From Clostridiales bacterium (GTDB lineage: Bacteria > Bacillota > Clostridia > Oscillospirales > Acutalibacteraceae), in contig DUMT01000064.1 in NCBI GenBank assembly GCA_012839705.1, positions 1 through 33,540 on the forward strand: DNA of 33,540 bases, given 5' to 3'. The notes beneath the pieces were generated by a model. That model worked only from the letters and a program-made list of their open reading frames with translations, was not told the DNA's origin and made no database searches. Positions 8,634 to 17,870 of the stretch are shown here, in pieces; the first letter of the stretch is position 1, and every line of letters starts with the position of its first letter. The translations under genes were made by a program, and so were the position numbers.

Positions 8634-10037
8634 ATGCTGGAAGTATCGGCATCACTTCGATTTAAGCTTTGGATATCAAAAGTTTTAGACCGGTACTTAT
8701 CCGGCGAGCATTTGAATTACCGGCAGGTAATCGCAATAATCATACCACTGTTTTTTGACCAGCTTTTCAACGGTATCATATCGATGCTTAACACCGCCAT
8801 GATAAGCTCCTCCGGCACCGCAGCAGTAGCGGCCGTCAGCATGGTGGATTCGTTAAATGTCATCATGCTGAATATCTTTATCGGCATAGCCACCGGAGGC
8901 ACGGTTATAGTAGCCCAGTACTACGGGGCGGGCAAGGCGGAATCGGTCACAAAGGCCGCTGCCAACGCCGTTGCCGCTGTGATTTTTTCCGCTGTAATTA
9001 TTAGCATTGTCCTGACAGGGTTTCACGATTCTGTTTTAACCCTGCTGTTCAAAAGTGCGGAACCGGATGTCTTTGCCAATGCCAAGATTTATCTTATCGG
9101 CAGCGCCCTGTCTTACCCTTTTGTGTCGGTGATTGACGCGATAAGCGGCGTGTTGAGGGGCATTGGTAATTCAAAGTCATATTTCTGGCTTTCCCTGATA
9201 AAGAACGGCTCAAACCTGCTCTTTAATATAATTTTCCTTAAAATATTCAATTTTGGAATCATCGGGCTTATTCTATCCATTATTTTATCCCGTTTCCTGG
9301 GAATGTGCTGTGCATTTATCTACATAAGGCTTCTAAACAGGCAGATTGTACTGCATTTCAGGGATTTGCTGAAAATCGACTGCAAAATGCTAAGGCGAAT
9401 TATGTTTATCGGCATCCCCTCGGCAGGGGAGCAGGTATTTTTCAACGCCGGAAAGCTTATTACCCAGTCCTTTATCGTAACGATGGGGACCGGAGCCCTT
9501 GCGATAAACGCTATCTGCAATTCACTGATGGTGCTGATGGAAACCGGCGGGCTGGGCCTTAGCCTGGCGATTGTAACCGTTGTGGGAATATCCTTAGGCC
9601 ATGGGGATTACAAAAGCGCAAAGAAATATGTACGGGTATTCTTAATTCTGGGTTCCATTTCGGTTGCGCTTACCTGTTTGATAATGTTGCCTTTGCTATC
9701 CCCCCTGATCGGTTTCTTTTCACCGGAACCGCAGCTTTTGCCGGAAATAATGAGGATTTGCTATATTTGCTCAGTCACAACCCCGCTGTTCTGGTGTTTA
9801 AGCTTCGTCAGCCCCGCCGCCCTCAGGGCCGCGGGCGACGGGCGGTTTGTATTAGTCTCCTCCCTGATAAGCATGTGGACCCTCAGGGTAGTGCTGGGAT
9901 ATGTCCTGGGCATTGTTTTCAAGCTCGGCATCCTTGGCGTATGGCTTGCGATGTTTATTGAATGGGTGCTGCGGGGGCTGATGTACAATATAAGGCTTAT
10001 GGGCAAAAAATGGCTTTCCCACAAGCTGATAGATTAA
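8634..10037 (+). CDS. MATE family efflux transporter
   Basis: 467 aa 12-TM protein; IPLFFDQLFNGIISMLNTAMISSSGTAAVAAVSMVDS... and GIPSAGEQVFFNAGKLITQSFIVTMGTGALAINAICNSL typical of MATE. Confidence 0.92.
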   Translation: MLEVSASLRFKLWISKVLDRYLSGEHLNYRQVIAIIIPLFFDQLFNGIISMLNTAMISSSGTAAVAAVSMVDSLNVIMLNIFIGIATGGTVIVAQYYGAGKAESVTKAAANAVAAVIFSAVIISIVLTGFHDSVLTLLFKSAEPDVFANAKIYLIGSALSYPFVSVIDAISGVLRGIGNSKSYFWLSLIKNGSNLLFNIIFLKIFNFGIIGLILSIILSRFLGMCCAFIYIRLLNRQIVLHFRDLLKIDCKMLRRIMFIGIPSAGEQVFFNAGKLITQSFIVTMGTGALAINAICNSLMVLMETGGLGLSLAIVTVVGISLGHGDYKSAKKYVRVFLILGSISVALTCLIMLPLLSPLIGFFSPEPQLLPEIMRICYICSVTTPLFWCLSFVSPAALRAAGDGRFVLVSSLISMWTLRVVLGYVLGIVFKLGILGVWLAMFIEWVLRGLMYNIRLMGKKWLSHKLID

Positions 10038-10047
10038 ATAAATTAGT

Positions 10048-10084
10048 AAAATCCCATCCGCTTTATTTGCGGATGGGATTTTTT
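10048..10084 (+). terminator. Rho-independent terminator (MATE gene / facing DUF3298 gene)
   Basis: AAAATCCCATCCGC-loop-GCGGATGGGATTTTTT. Confidence 0.85.
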
Positions 10085-10097
10085 AACGGCACAAAAT

Positions 10098-10790
10098 CTA
10101 TACTGTGAGGATGTCAATTAAATACCTGTTTAGATTTTTTAAAGGGATTGCAAACTCCACAATGCCCGCTTCCCTTGAAAACCAGGTCAGTTCGGGGATA
10201 ATCACCACTAAATCTGTATCGGTGATATAAAAATCGCAATCTTCGCAAACTTCGGGTTTCAGTTTTTGAATGGATTTTGAAAGCCCCCGCTCATTGATTT
10301 GGGCTGCTATCTCACTGTTTACGCATCCAAGCCCCTCCTCGCTGTTTTTGAACAAATCGGAAATTTTTAATATTTTGCCGCTGGAGGTATAAAAGGTAAA
10401 GCCCTTTTTAGCCTGGGATTTGTAGGAATCCCCACAGCTTAAAGTTTCCAACAGCAAAAGGCTTGCTATCCCGCCGCTGTTTCTTTTGACTTCGTAATCA
10501 AAAGTGCCTTCAGCTTTTGATTGCCCCGGCCTGTCGCCGGACGGCAACCTTATAGACAAGGCTTTTGTGCGGTAGAGGGACTGCTGCGCAATCTCGTAAA
10601 TCTGGGCGTTAAGGGATTTTTGGGCATTGCTGTCCCCTATTCCAAAAAAGCGGGGATAACTGGCGTTAAAAACAAAATTTTCACCGGCTGTGCCTTCGCT
10701 GACCGAGCTTATTGCAATATCCCCGATATTGGTCAGCGTTGCGGTGGACAGAATTACCGCAGCAAAAATCTCAAATAACCGCCGCATCAA
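10098..10790 (-). CDS. DUF3298/RsiV-like extracytoplasmic protein
   Basis: Signal peptide; TFYTSSGKILKISDLFKN... and CEDCDFYITDTDLVVIIPELTWFSREAGIVEFAIPL resemble RsiV/DUF3298 C-terminal domain. Confidence 0.7.
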   Translation of the reverse strand: MMRRLFEIFAAVILSTATLTNIGDIAISSVSEGTAGENFVFNASYPRFFGIGDSNAQKSLNAQIYEIAQQSLYRTKALSIRLPSGDRPGQSKAEGTFDYEVKRNSGGIASLLLLETLSCGDSYKSQAKKGFTFYTSSGKILKISDLFKNSEEGLGCVNSEIAAQINERGLSKSIQKLKPEVCEDCDFYITDTDLVVIIPELTWFSREAGIVEFAIPLKNLNRYLIDILTV

Positions 10791-11070
10791 CTCCCTCCTT
10801 TAAGCCGAAGTCAATGCGCCTTTTGGTTTTGTGCCGGGGAAACTTAATAGTTCCCATTCTTATCTTAACCTGATTTGCCCGGTGTTTTTATGGAAATTAC
10901 TTTCGTGAATAATTTACAATGATTAATTTGGGTTTTATGGAAAAATTATTTTTCAAAAGCCTTTTTCCAGCCTTTTTGGGGTATTTTAACTTTCCTGATC
11001 TCATAAATATATAAACGGTTATTGTTTTAAGGTTAGTCCCTGCAACTGTGAAAGAAAGGCGTGAATTCAT

Positions 11071-12117
11071 ATGGTGCTTGTTGTCCGCCAGAAGAAGCTG
11101 GTTCATGCCGCTGCAATTTTTTTTGCAGCAATTTTATTTATTAGCTCAGCCTGTTTTATTTATTCGCAGACGGTTGCAGCCAATACCAGCCAAGCAGAAG
11201 AGGAACAGAAGGATGACTTTATCAAATGGGTTGATTTCAACGTTACATACGAGGCGCTGGATTACGCCATAAAGCTGGATATAAAATACCACGACAGCGA
11301 AACGCCGGTGAGCTTTATCAGCCTTTTGGCGTATATGGCGGCAAAGAACGGCAACAATTTTAAAAAATTCAAAACCTCGCAGCTGGACGCGGTGGTAGAA
11401 CAGTTAAAAGCCGGCAAGACAATGGAGGAACTGGCGGCAAACCTCAAATACTATGACTACTACCTTGAAGCCTTCACCGCCGCCCTTTCGGGGCTTGTGG
11501 GAACATATGAAATCGAGGTGAAGGACGAAAACACCGACACCGGCAAGAGGTGGGAGCGAAGATACGGGATTAAGGCTTTTTCCCCCATTGCTAAGGGGTT
11601 TTATTACAACGATTTTGACGATTTCGGGGTCAGCAGGACTTACGGGTTCAAGCGCCGGCACCTGGGGCACGACATGATGGGCTCCGTCGGCACCCCGATA
11701 ATCGCCGTTGAAGGCGGCAGGGTGGAAGCCCTCGGCTGGAACCAGTACGGAGGTTGGCGCATCGGCATACGCAGCCACGACAATAAAAGGTATTACTACT
11801 ACGCCCATCTCAGAAAAGATTTCCCTTTCAACAAATCCCTTAAAGTGGGCTCAATTGTAAAGCCCGGTGATGTCATCGGGTATATGGGAAGGACGGGGTA
11901 CAGCATAAAGGAAAACGTCAACAATATCCGCCAGACCCACCTTCACATCGGGCTGCAGCTTATATTTGACGAATCCCAGAAGGAATCCACCAACGAAATC
12001 TGGATTGACATATACCCGATTATTCAGCTCCTCAGCCGCCACAGGAGCGAGGTTGTAAAGGACCCCGAAACCAAGGAATACAAAAGGGTTTACGATATCC
12101 GCGAAATATTGGAATAA
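11071..12117 (+). CDS. M23 family metallopeptidase
   Basis: HxxxD: RRHLGHDMMGSVGTPIIAVEGGRVEALGWNQYGGWRIGIRS...YYYYAHL...GDVIGYMGRTGYS...QTHLHIGLQL, the LytM/M23 pattern; N-terminal TM. Confidence 0.9.
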   Translation: MVLVVRQKKLVHAAAIFFAAILFISSACFIYSQTVAANTSQAEEEQKDDFIKWVDFNVTYEALDYAIKLDIKYHDSETPVSFISLLAYMAAKNGNNFKKFKTSQLDAVVEQLKAGKTMEELAANLKYYDYYLEAFTAALSGLVGTYEIEVKDENTDTGKRWERRYGIKAFSPIAKGFYYNDFDDFGVSRTYGFKRRHLGHDMMGSVGTPIIAVEGGRVEALGWNQYGGWRIGIRSHDNKRYYYYAHLRKDFPFNKSLKVGSIVKPGDVIGYMGRTGYSIKENVNNIRQTHLHIGLQLIFDESQKESTNEIWIDIYPIIQLLSRHRSEVVKDPETKEYKRVYDIREILE

Positions 12118-12121
12118 AACC

Positions 12122-12155
12122 AACAGGGCATATCCCTTTCCGGATATGCCCTGTT
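12122..12155 (+). terminator. Rho-independent terminator after M23 peptidase gene
   Basis: AACAGGGCATATCC-CTTTCC-GGATATGCCCTGTT. Confidence 0.8.
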
Positions 12156-12169
12156 TAAATATAATTTTC

Positions 12170-13018
12170 TTATTTTGCTATAAATGCTATACCAGTACAC
12201 CCAGGGCCTGCATGGGTGCCCACTATCGGGCCGATATCCGAGGCGTGGATTTCCCCGTTTTCCCAACCCTCAAACTCCTGTTTATACAGCGAAATCAGCT
12301 CCTCCATCCCGCCGGGAAAATCGGAGTGGCCGAAGTACACAGGATAGCTGAAATCTATGCCGTCCTTCTTTGCGTAGGACAAAACAGCCTGGTATCCAGC
12401 CTTAATCCCCCGCGCCTTGTCGATGCCTATAACCTTTCCTTCCTGTATGCAGATTATGGGTTTGATTCCAAGCAGGGTACCCACCACGGCTCCTGCCGAG
12501 GAAAGCCTGCCGCCCATTTTCAAATACTTCAAATCGCCCACTACGGCATAAAGCCTTACACGCTCCTTAATGCTTTCTATCTGCTCGGCAATGCTTTTCG
12601 CGTCCAAACCCTGGTTTCTCAAACGCACTGCGATTTCTACCAACAGCCCCAAACCAAAGGTGACGTTCAGGGTATTAACTACATAAATCGGTGCGCCGGG
12701 GAACTGTTCCTTTGCCACCAGGGCGTTATTATATGTACCGCTCATATGCCTTGAGATAGGCAGTACAACTATTTCATCCCCGGCATCCAGATATTCTTTA
12801 AAAACTTCCTCAAATTCAATCGGGTTTATCTGGACGGTTTTGGGCAGCTCCGTGGCAGTATACATCAATTGATAAAACTGCTGGATGGTAAGGTCCTGCC
12901 CGTCCACATACTCGTCATCCCCGAATATCACCTTAAAAGGCATTATTTTAATGTCCCATTCCTTTTGAATGGAAAACGGATGATCGCAGGAACTGTCTGT
13001 AATTATCCTAACAGCCAT
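12170..13018 (-). CDS. DegV family fatty-acid-binding protein
   Basis: MAVRIITDSSCDHP start, PISRHMSGTYNNA, GRLSSAGAVVGTLLGIKPII, IGPIVGTHAGPGCTGIAF hallmark motifs. Confidence 0.95.
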   Translation of the reverse strand: MAVRIITDSSCDHPFSIQKEWDIKIMPFKVIFGDDEYVDGQDLTIQQFYQLMYTATELPKTVQINPIEFEEVFKEYLDAGDEIVVLPISRHMSGTYNNALVAKEQFPGAPIYVVNTLNVTFGLGLLVEIAVRLRNQGLDAKSIAEQIESIKERVRLYAVVGDLKYLKMGGRLSSAGAVVGTLLGIKPIICIQEGKVIGIDKARGIKAGYQAVLSYAKKDGIDFSYPVYFGHSDFPGGMEELISLYKQEFEGWENGEIHASDIGPIVGTHAGPGCTGIAFIAK

Positions 13019-13185
13019 ACCTAACCTCTTTTCATATTGTAATTATTCAATCACCGAAAGCTGCGGCGTTTAAAACCCTTAAGCCCTCGGTGTTTTACTA
13101 AAGTTATCATAAATTAGTTTGATTGTCAAGATAATTTGTTCAGGCTACTACATTCTATTATATGATGAGGTTTATGTATGATATG

Positions 13186-13236
13186 AAAAAACTTTAAAAC
13201 ATCCGTATCTGCCGTTCGGATGTTTTAAAGTTTTTT
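13186..13236 (-). terminator. Terminator of the amino acid ABC transporter operon
   Basis: AAAAAACTTTAAAACATCCG-loop-CGGATGTTTTAAAGTTTTTT, 20 bp perfect inverted repeat. Confidence 0.85.
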
Positions 13237-13237
13237 A

Positions 13238-14005
13238 CTATCTCTGGCTGAATCTTGATAAGAAGGCTTTTGTGCGCTCGCTTTGGGGGTTTTCGATTAC
13301 CTGTTTTGGGTCCCCCTGTTCCACAATTACCCCTTCGTCCATGAATATTACCCTGTCGGAAACATCCCTGGCAAATGCCATTTCGTGGGTGACGATTATC
13401 ATGGTCATTTTTTCCTCTGCAAGGTTGCGTATAACCTTTAAAATCTCGCCGGTAAGCTCCGGGTCCAGGGCGGAGGTAGGCTCGTCAAAAAATAGTATGT
13501 CGGGGTGCATCGCAAGGGCGCGGGCAATTGCGACCCGCTGCTGCTGACCTCCCGAAAGCTCGCAGGGATAGGCGTTCGCCTTTTCTGCCAGCCCAACCTT
13601 GTCTAATAGCGCCATGGCTTCCTTTTCCGCCTCATCCCGGCTTTTGCCCGCCACATGGATGGGCGCCTCGGTTATATTCCTCAATACTGAAAAATGGGGA
13701 AACAGGTTGAAATTCTGGAACACCAGCCCAAATTTCCGCCTAATCTGCTGCAAAACAGGGGCAGGGCTGTAAACCGCTTTGCCGCTTGCAGCATCATTCT
13801 TCGCCATCACCAAATCCTCATAGGCAATATACCCTGAATCAATCCTCTCAAGAAGGGTAAGGCAGCGAAGCAGGGTGGATTTTCCCGAACCGGAGGGGCC
13901 AATAATGGACAAGACCTCCCCCTGGGAAATGTCAAAGGATATGCCCCGCAGCACAGGGTTTTTCCCAAAGGATTTTTGAATATCTGTTGCTTGTAATACC
14001 TTCAT
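13238..14005 (-). CDS. Amino acid ABC transporter ATP-binding protein (GlnQ-type)
   Basis: Walker [10 protein letters not shown], signature [15 protein letters not shown], Walker [15 protein letters not shown]. Start set at 14005 ([14 protein letters not shown]) instead of ORF-track 14086. Confidence 0.95.
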   Translation of the reverse strand: MKVLQATDIQKSFGKNPVLRGISFDISQGEVLSIIGPSGSGKSTLLRCLTLLERIDSGYIAYEDLVMAKNDAASGKAVYSPAPVLQQIRRKFGLVFQNFNLFPHFSVLRNITEAPIHVAGKSRDEAEKEAMALLDKVGLAEKANAYPCELSGGQQQRVAIARALAMHPDILFFDEPTSALDPELTGEILKVIRNLAEEKMTMIIVTHEMAFARDVSDRVIFMDEGVIVEQGDPKQVIENPQSERTKAFLSRFSQR

Positions 14006-14033
14006 GGCCAAACCAAACCTTTCAATAACCCGT

Positions 14034-14714
14034 TTAACTGTAATACCCAAGGCGTTTTTCGGCTGCGGCAAAGCATCTGGACACAACCGCGTTCATTAAA
14101 AGATAGAATATGCCGGCAATCACCACTGGCAGGACAGACACATAGAATGCCTGCATTTTCTCGGCATAGGAGGTAATCTCCACAACACCGATAATCCGGG
14201 CAAGGGCGGTGTCCTTAACAAGGGTCATAAACTCGTTTCCCATGGGCGGCAGGATTTTCCGCACCACCTGGGGCAAGATTATCCTGAAAAATGTCTGCTT
14301 TTTTGAAAACCCCAGCACGTTGGCGGCTTCCCTCTGCCCTGCGGGGATGCTTTCTATACCACCGCGGTAGATTTCCGCAAAATAGGCAGCATAGTTTAAG
14401 GTAAAGGAGAATATCGCAACCTGAAGGCGGGAGAAAGTCACACTGGCCCCGAACGCATTGAAAAGCAGATTCTCAATGGCGGGCTTTACCCCATACATAA
14501 AGAATATAAGCTGCAGCATAAGGGGGGTTCCACGCATCACAAGCAGGTACCCCCTCATTATGTAGGACACCGGGCGGATGCGGGACATCCTGATAACAGC
14601 CGTCAGCAGCCCCAATGGCAGGGCAAAAAGCAGGGTCATAAAAAACAGTTGGAGGGTCGTTAAAGCATTCGACGTCAACTGCAGTGTAAAATTCAGGATT
14701 TTATCCCAAGTCAT
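14034..14714 (-). CDS. Amino acid ABC transporter permease
   Basis: HisM/GlnP-type permease; ...[50 protein letters not shown] loop. Confidence 0.95.
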   Translation of the reverse strand: MTWDKILNFTLQLTSNALTTLQLFFMTLLFALPLGLLTAVIRMSRIRPVSYIMRGYLLVMRGTPLMLQLIFFMYGVKPAIENLLFNAFGASVTFSRLQVAIFSFTLNYAAYFAEIYRGGIESIPAGQREAANVLGFSKKQTFFRIILPQVVRKILPPMGNEFMTLVKDTALARIIGVVEITSYAEKMQAFYVSVLPVVIAGIFYLLMNAVVSRCFAAAEKRLGYYS

Positions 14715-14771
14715 AAGCTAACCTCACAAACAAATTTCCAATAAATGTATTATTTTCTATACAAGCATTTA

Positions 14772-14800
14772 AACACCTGCCGCAAAATGCGGCAGGTGTT
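14772..14800 (-). other. Intercistronic stem-loop between SBP and permease genes
   Basis: Perfect 12 bp inverted repeat AACACCTGCCGC-AAAAT-GCGGCAGGTGTT without a U-tract. Confidence 0.65.
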
Positions 14801-14827
14801 GGGCAATTAAAACAATTGTGAAATATT

Positions 14828-15688
14828 TTATTTCTCCGCTGCGTTTGCAACTTCTTCAAGCTCGGCCAGGTGGGCGATGTAGTAGCGGGCTACAATTTCA
14901 TCCATAACCACCGCGTGGCCGGAACCATTCCTTAATTCAAACATGGCATTGACGTTATTGTTAACTTCAATTGCTTCCTTAACTATGTTTTTAATATCGG
15001 ATTTTTCAAAAGCCTCAACAGCAGTCGAGCCAGCCTGAAGAACAACGGTTTTTCCTTTCAAATCATCAAGCTTTGTAATACCGGTTCTCTTTGTGGTTAC
15101 GACAACCTGGCGGTTGTTCATGTAAGGCTCGGACAGGCACATTTTCTCTTTCCGCTCGTCGTTGATGGTCATACCGTTCCAGATGCAGTCAATATTGCCG
15201 GCGTTCAGCTCATTCACGTTCTGGGACCAGACAATGGGCTGAAGTTTAAGCTCAACACCCATCCTCTTGCAAACCTCTTTGGCAAGGTCGATGTCATAGC
15301 CAATGATTTCGCCATTATCCGTCTCGTAACCCATGGGCGGGAAGGAGGAGTCAAGGCCCAGCACCAGTACGCCCTTTTCCTTTATCTTATCAAGAGAATC
15401 ATCGTTTGTCTCGATGGGGGTGAAGGTGTCGGGAACGGTTGAAGTATCCTCTCCAAACCATTTCTTTGTAATCTCGGCAAGGGTGCCGTCTTTTTTCATC
15501 TCAACAAGGATTTTCTGAACTTCATTCCTGAGTGCCACATCAGCTTTGCGAAATCCGATGCCGTATTGCTCGTCCGCCAGCACCTCGTCCAGGATTATGT
15601 ATTCAACTTTTCCGCCGCTGCATCCAACGATTAAAGCCACTGCGAAAACTGCTGCGATTATCAAAGCAGCTATTCTAACCAGTTTCAT
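14828..15688 (-). CDS. Amino acid ABC transporter substrate-binding lipoprotein, apparently circularly permuted SBP_bac_3 fold
   Basis: Lipobox LIVGCSGG; then the segment normally at the C-terminus (YIILDEVLADEQYGIGFRKADVALRNEVQKILVEMKKDGTLAEITKKWFGED) precedes the normal N-terminus (LDKIKEKGVLVLGLDSSFPPMGYETDNGEIIGYDIDLAKEV...VVMDEIVARYYIAHLAE...). Confidence 0.9.
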   Translation of the reverse strand: MKLVRIAALIIAAVFAVALIVGCSGGKVEYIILDEVLADEQYGIGFRKADVALRNEVQKILVEMKKDGTLAEITKKWFGEDTSTVPDTFTPIETNDDSLDKIKEKGVLVLGLDSSFPPMGYETDNGEIIGYDIDLAKEVCKRMGVELKLQPIVWSQNVNELNAGNIDCIWNGMTINDERKEKMCLSEPYMNNRQVVVTTKRTGITKLDDLKGKTVVLQAGSTAVEAFEKSDIKNIVKEAIEVNNNVNAMFELRNGSGHAVVMDEIVARYYIAHLAELEEVANAAEK

Positions 15689-15749
15689 AATTTTTCATCC
15701 TTTCTATATTCCGTACAAAATCTGCATAATCCAAAAACCTTATATCGTT

Positions 15750-15778
15750 ATTATACACTATCATGCTAACAAAGTAAA
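15750..15778 (-). promoter_or_regulatory. Promoter of the ABC transporter operon
   Basis: Minus strand TTTACT-17 nt-TATAAT about 60 bp upstream of the SBP ATG. Confidence 0.55.
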
Positions 15779-15917
15779 GTATTAAACCGCGCTGGCAATA
15801 TATTTTGTGATATATGTGAGATTTCATAGATTGCAGATGTACGGTTATGAGAAATTAACGACAAAAACAGGGCGAATCCGTCAAATAATGACACTAAAGC
15901 CCCGGAAAAGGCAATTT

Positions 15918-16751
15918 TTATTTAAGTTTATTTAAGCCGCGGTATATTTCTCCCTTTTTAATCCCCGTAACAGCCGCCGCCTGCTTTGCGGCTTCGGATG
16001 CCGACATACCCTCATCCATAAAATTCTTTGCGATTTCCACCGCCTGCTGGATGGTATATTCCTGCACAACCGTTTCCTCCGCTGCTCCTTCCACCACCAG
16101 AACGATTTCGCCCCTGGGGTTTTCGGTTTTAAACCTTTCCACCGCAGCGGAGAGCGTTGTCCTGATAACCTCCTCATGAACCTTGGTGAGTTCCCGTACA
16201 ATCGCAATTCTCCTGTCACCCAGTGTTGACAGAAGGTCATTCAGTGTTGAGGGCAGCTTGTGGGGGGCTTCGTAAAAAATCATAGTCCTCCGCTCATTGA
16301 TTAAGGATTCGAGGTGTTCCCTGCGGTTTTTGCGGTTCATGCTTAAGAATCCTTCAAAGGTAAACCTGCCGGTGGGAATGCCGGAAACAGCCAAAGCGGC
16401 AATCAGGGCGCTGGGTCCCGGCACCACACCGACGGAAATCCCCTCCTCATAACACAGGGCCACAATATCCTCGCCGGGGTCGGATATGGCGGGCATTCCG
16501 GCGTCAGTTACAAGGCAGCAGGTTTCTCCCGCTTTTATCCTTTCAACAATCTGTATGCCCCGCTCCCGCTTATTGTGCTCAAAGTAGCTTACCATCGGCT
16601 TTTTAATTTCAAAATGGTTCAGCAGTTTTAAGGTTACGCGGGTATCCTCGGCGGCAATAAAATCGCATTCCCTGAGGGCCTGAACCGCCCTTGGGGAAAA
16701 ATCCGACAGGTTCCCTATGGGAGTGCCAACCAAAATCAGCTTACCCGGCAT
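15918..16751 (-). CDS. rsmI: 16S rRNA (cytidine(1402)-2'-O)-methyltransferase
   Basis: LILVGTPIGNLSDFSPRAVQALRECDFIAAEDTRVTLKLLNHF, VTDAGMPAISDPGE, VVPGPSALIAALAVSG motifs. Confidence 0.96.
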   Translation of the reverse strand: MPGKLILVGTPIGNLSDFSPRAVQALRECDFIAAEDTRVTLKLLNHFEIKKPMVSYFEHNKRERGIQIVERIKAGETCCLVTDAGMPAISDPGEDIVALCYEEGISVGVVPGPSALIAALAVSGIPTGRFTFEGFLSMNRKNRREHLESLINERRTMIFYEAPHKLPSTLNDLLSTLGDRRIAIVRELTKVHEEVIRTTLSAAVERFKTENPRGEIVLVVEGAAEETVVQEYTIQQAVEIAKNFMDEGMSASEAAKQAAAVTGIKKGEIYRGLNKLK

Positions 16752-16757
16752 AAAACA

Positions 16758-17552
16758 TCACCTTTCAAGGTCATACACTTTTTTATAATCTTCAGTATAA
16801 TTCCCATCATAATCCCTGGCTATGAAAGGGGGAAGGATTTTAATGCCCTTTGACACCCCTTTTCTGGCTTCGCAAAGGAAAAGCCAGGGGGAAGAATTCG
16901 GGGTATGGTGGGCGAAAAGGATGCGTTTTGGCACCAGCCGCGCCTGGCTCAAAATTTCAAGTACATCCGCCAGCCTTTCGGGCCTGTGGCAAAAGCAAAA
17001 CCTTCCGCCCTGTTTTAACAGCCCGAAGGCGGCGTTTGCCACGTCAAGGAAGCTGCAGCCTTCCCCCTCGTGCCGGGCAATCCGGGCGGCGGGTGATTTG
17101 CTGAGTTCCCCGCTGCCGGCAGGAAAATACGGGGGGTTCATGGCTACAAGGTTCTGGGTGTTGGGCCCAAGGATTTCTTTCCAGTCCCTTAAATCAGCAT
17201 GATAAACTGTAATTCTGTCCTCTACTCCGCAGCGGCTCGCCGAGCGGCGGGCAAGTTCCACCGCCTCTTTCTGTATCTCAATGGCGGCAACAGACAGGGC
17301 CGGCTGCCTTCTGCACCACAGCAGCGGTATTATACCGCAGCCGGTGCCAAGGTCGCAGGCCTGCTCATTAGGTTTTGGGGACGCAAACCAGGCAAGGAGG
17401 TAGGAATCCGTCCCAAAACTGTGGTCCCGGGTAACCTCAGCCTGAAACCCGCCGCCTATATTTTCAATCCGTACTTCGCAGTTCAACGTAATCCCCCGCA
17501 TATCTTTTTCGGATACAATAATGCCGGGCAGCCAAAACAGCAAGCCCGGCAA
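16758..17552 (-). CDS. tRNA1(Val) (adenine(37)-N6)-methyltransferase-like (YabB/TrmN6)
   Basis: DLGTGCGIIPLLWCRR SAM motif and NPPYF catalytic motif; neighbour of rsmI. Start uncertain (ATG at 17501 is an alternative). Confidence 0.85.
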   Translation of the reverse strand: MPGLLFWLPGIIVSEKDMRGITLNCEVRIENIGGGFQAEVTRDHSFGTDSYLLAWFASPKPNEQACDLGTGCGIIPLLWCRRQPALSVAAIEIQKEAVELARRSASRCGVEDRITVYHADLRDWKEILGPNTQNLVAMNPPYFPAGSGELSKSPAARIARHEGEGCSFLDVANAAFGLLKQGGRFCFCHRPERLADVLEILSQARLVPKRILFAHHTPNSSPWLFLCEARKGVSKGIKILPPFIARDYDGNYTEDYKKVYDLER

Positions 17553-17576
17553 ATGCCAACCTTATAAATTTATGAT

Positions 17577-17747
17577 TTATTCCGGCTGGGGAGCACCTAC
17601 TGGACAAACATCAGCGCAAGTTCCGCATTCGGTGCAAGCATCCGCAGAGATTTCGTACTTGCCGTCACCCTCGGAGATGGCAGAAGTGGGGCACTCAGGC
17701 TCACAAGCTCCGCATGCAATGCAGTCGTCGTTGATAATATATGCCAT
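17577..17747 (-). CDS. 2[4Fe-4S] ferredoxin, 56 aa (not in supplied ORF track)
   Basis: Translation MAYIINDDCIACGACEPECPTSAISEGDGKYEISADACTECGTCADVCPVGAPQPE with two CxxCxxCxxxCP motifs; GGAGGTGC RBS upstream. Confidence 0.95.
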   Translation of the reverse strand: MAYIINDDCIACGACEPECPTSAISEGDGKYEISADACTECGTCADVCPVGAPQPE

Positions 17748-17870
17748 GGAAACGCACCTCCTTCGTATGTACCATTCAAAGGCTCAGGTTACCCTAAGCG
17801 CTCTATTAAATAATAACATACGAGGAGAAAAAATCAATGTTTTTTCTAAGATTTTTAAACTTGAATCTGC

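Noticed and set aside
12146-12754. 202 aa plus-strand ORF opposite degV
   Set aside because: Antisense to a conserved DegV gene; begins within the M23 terminator region.
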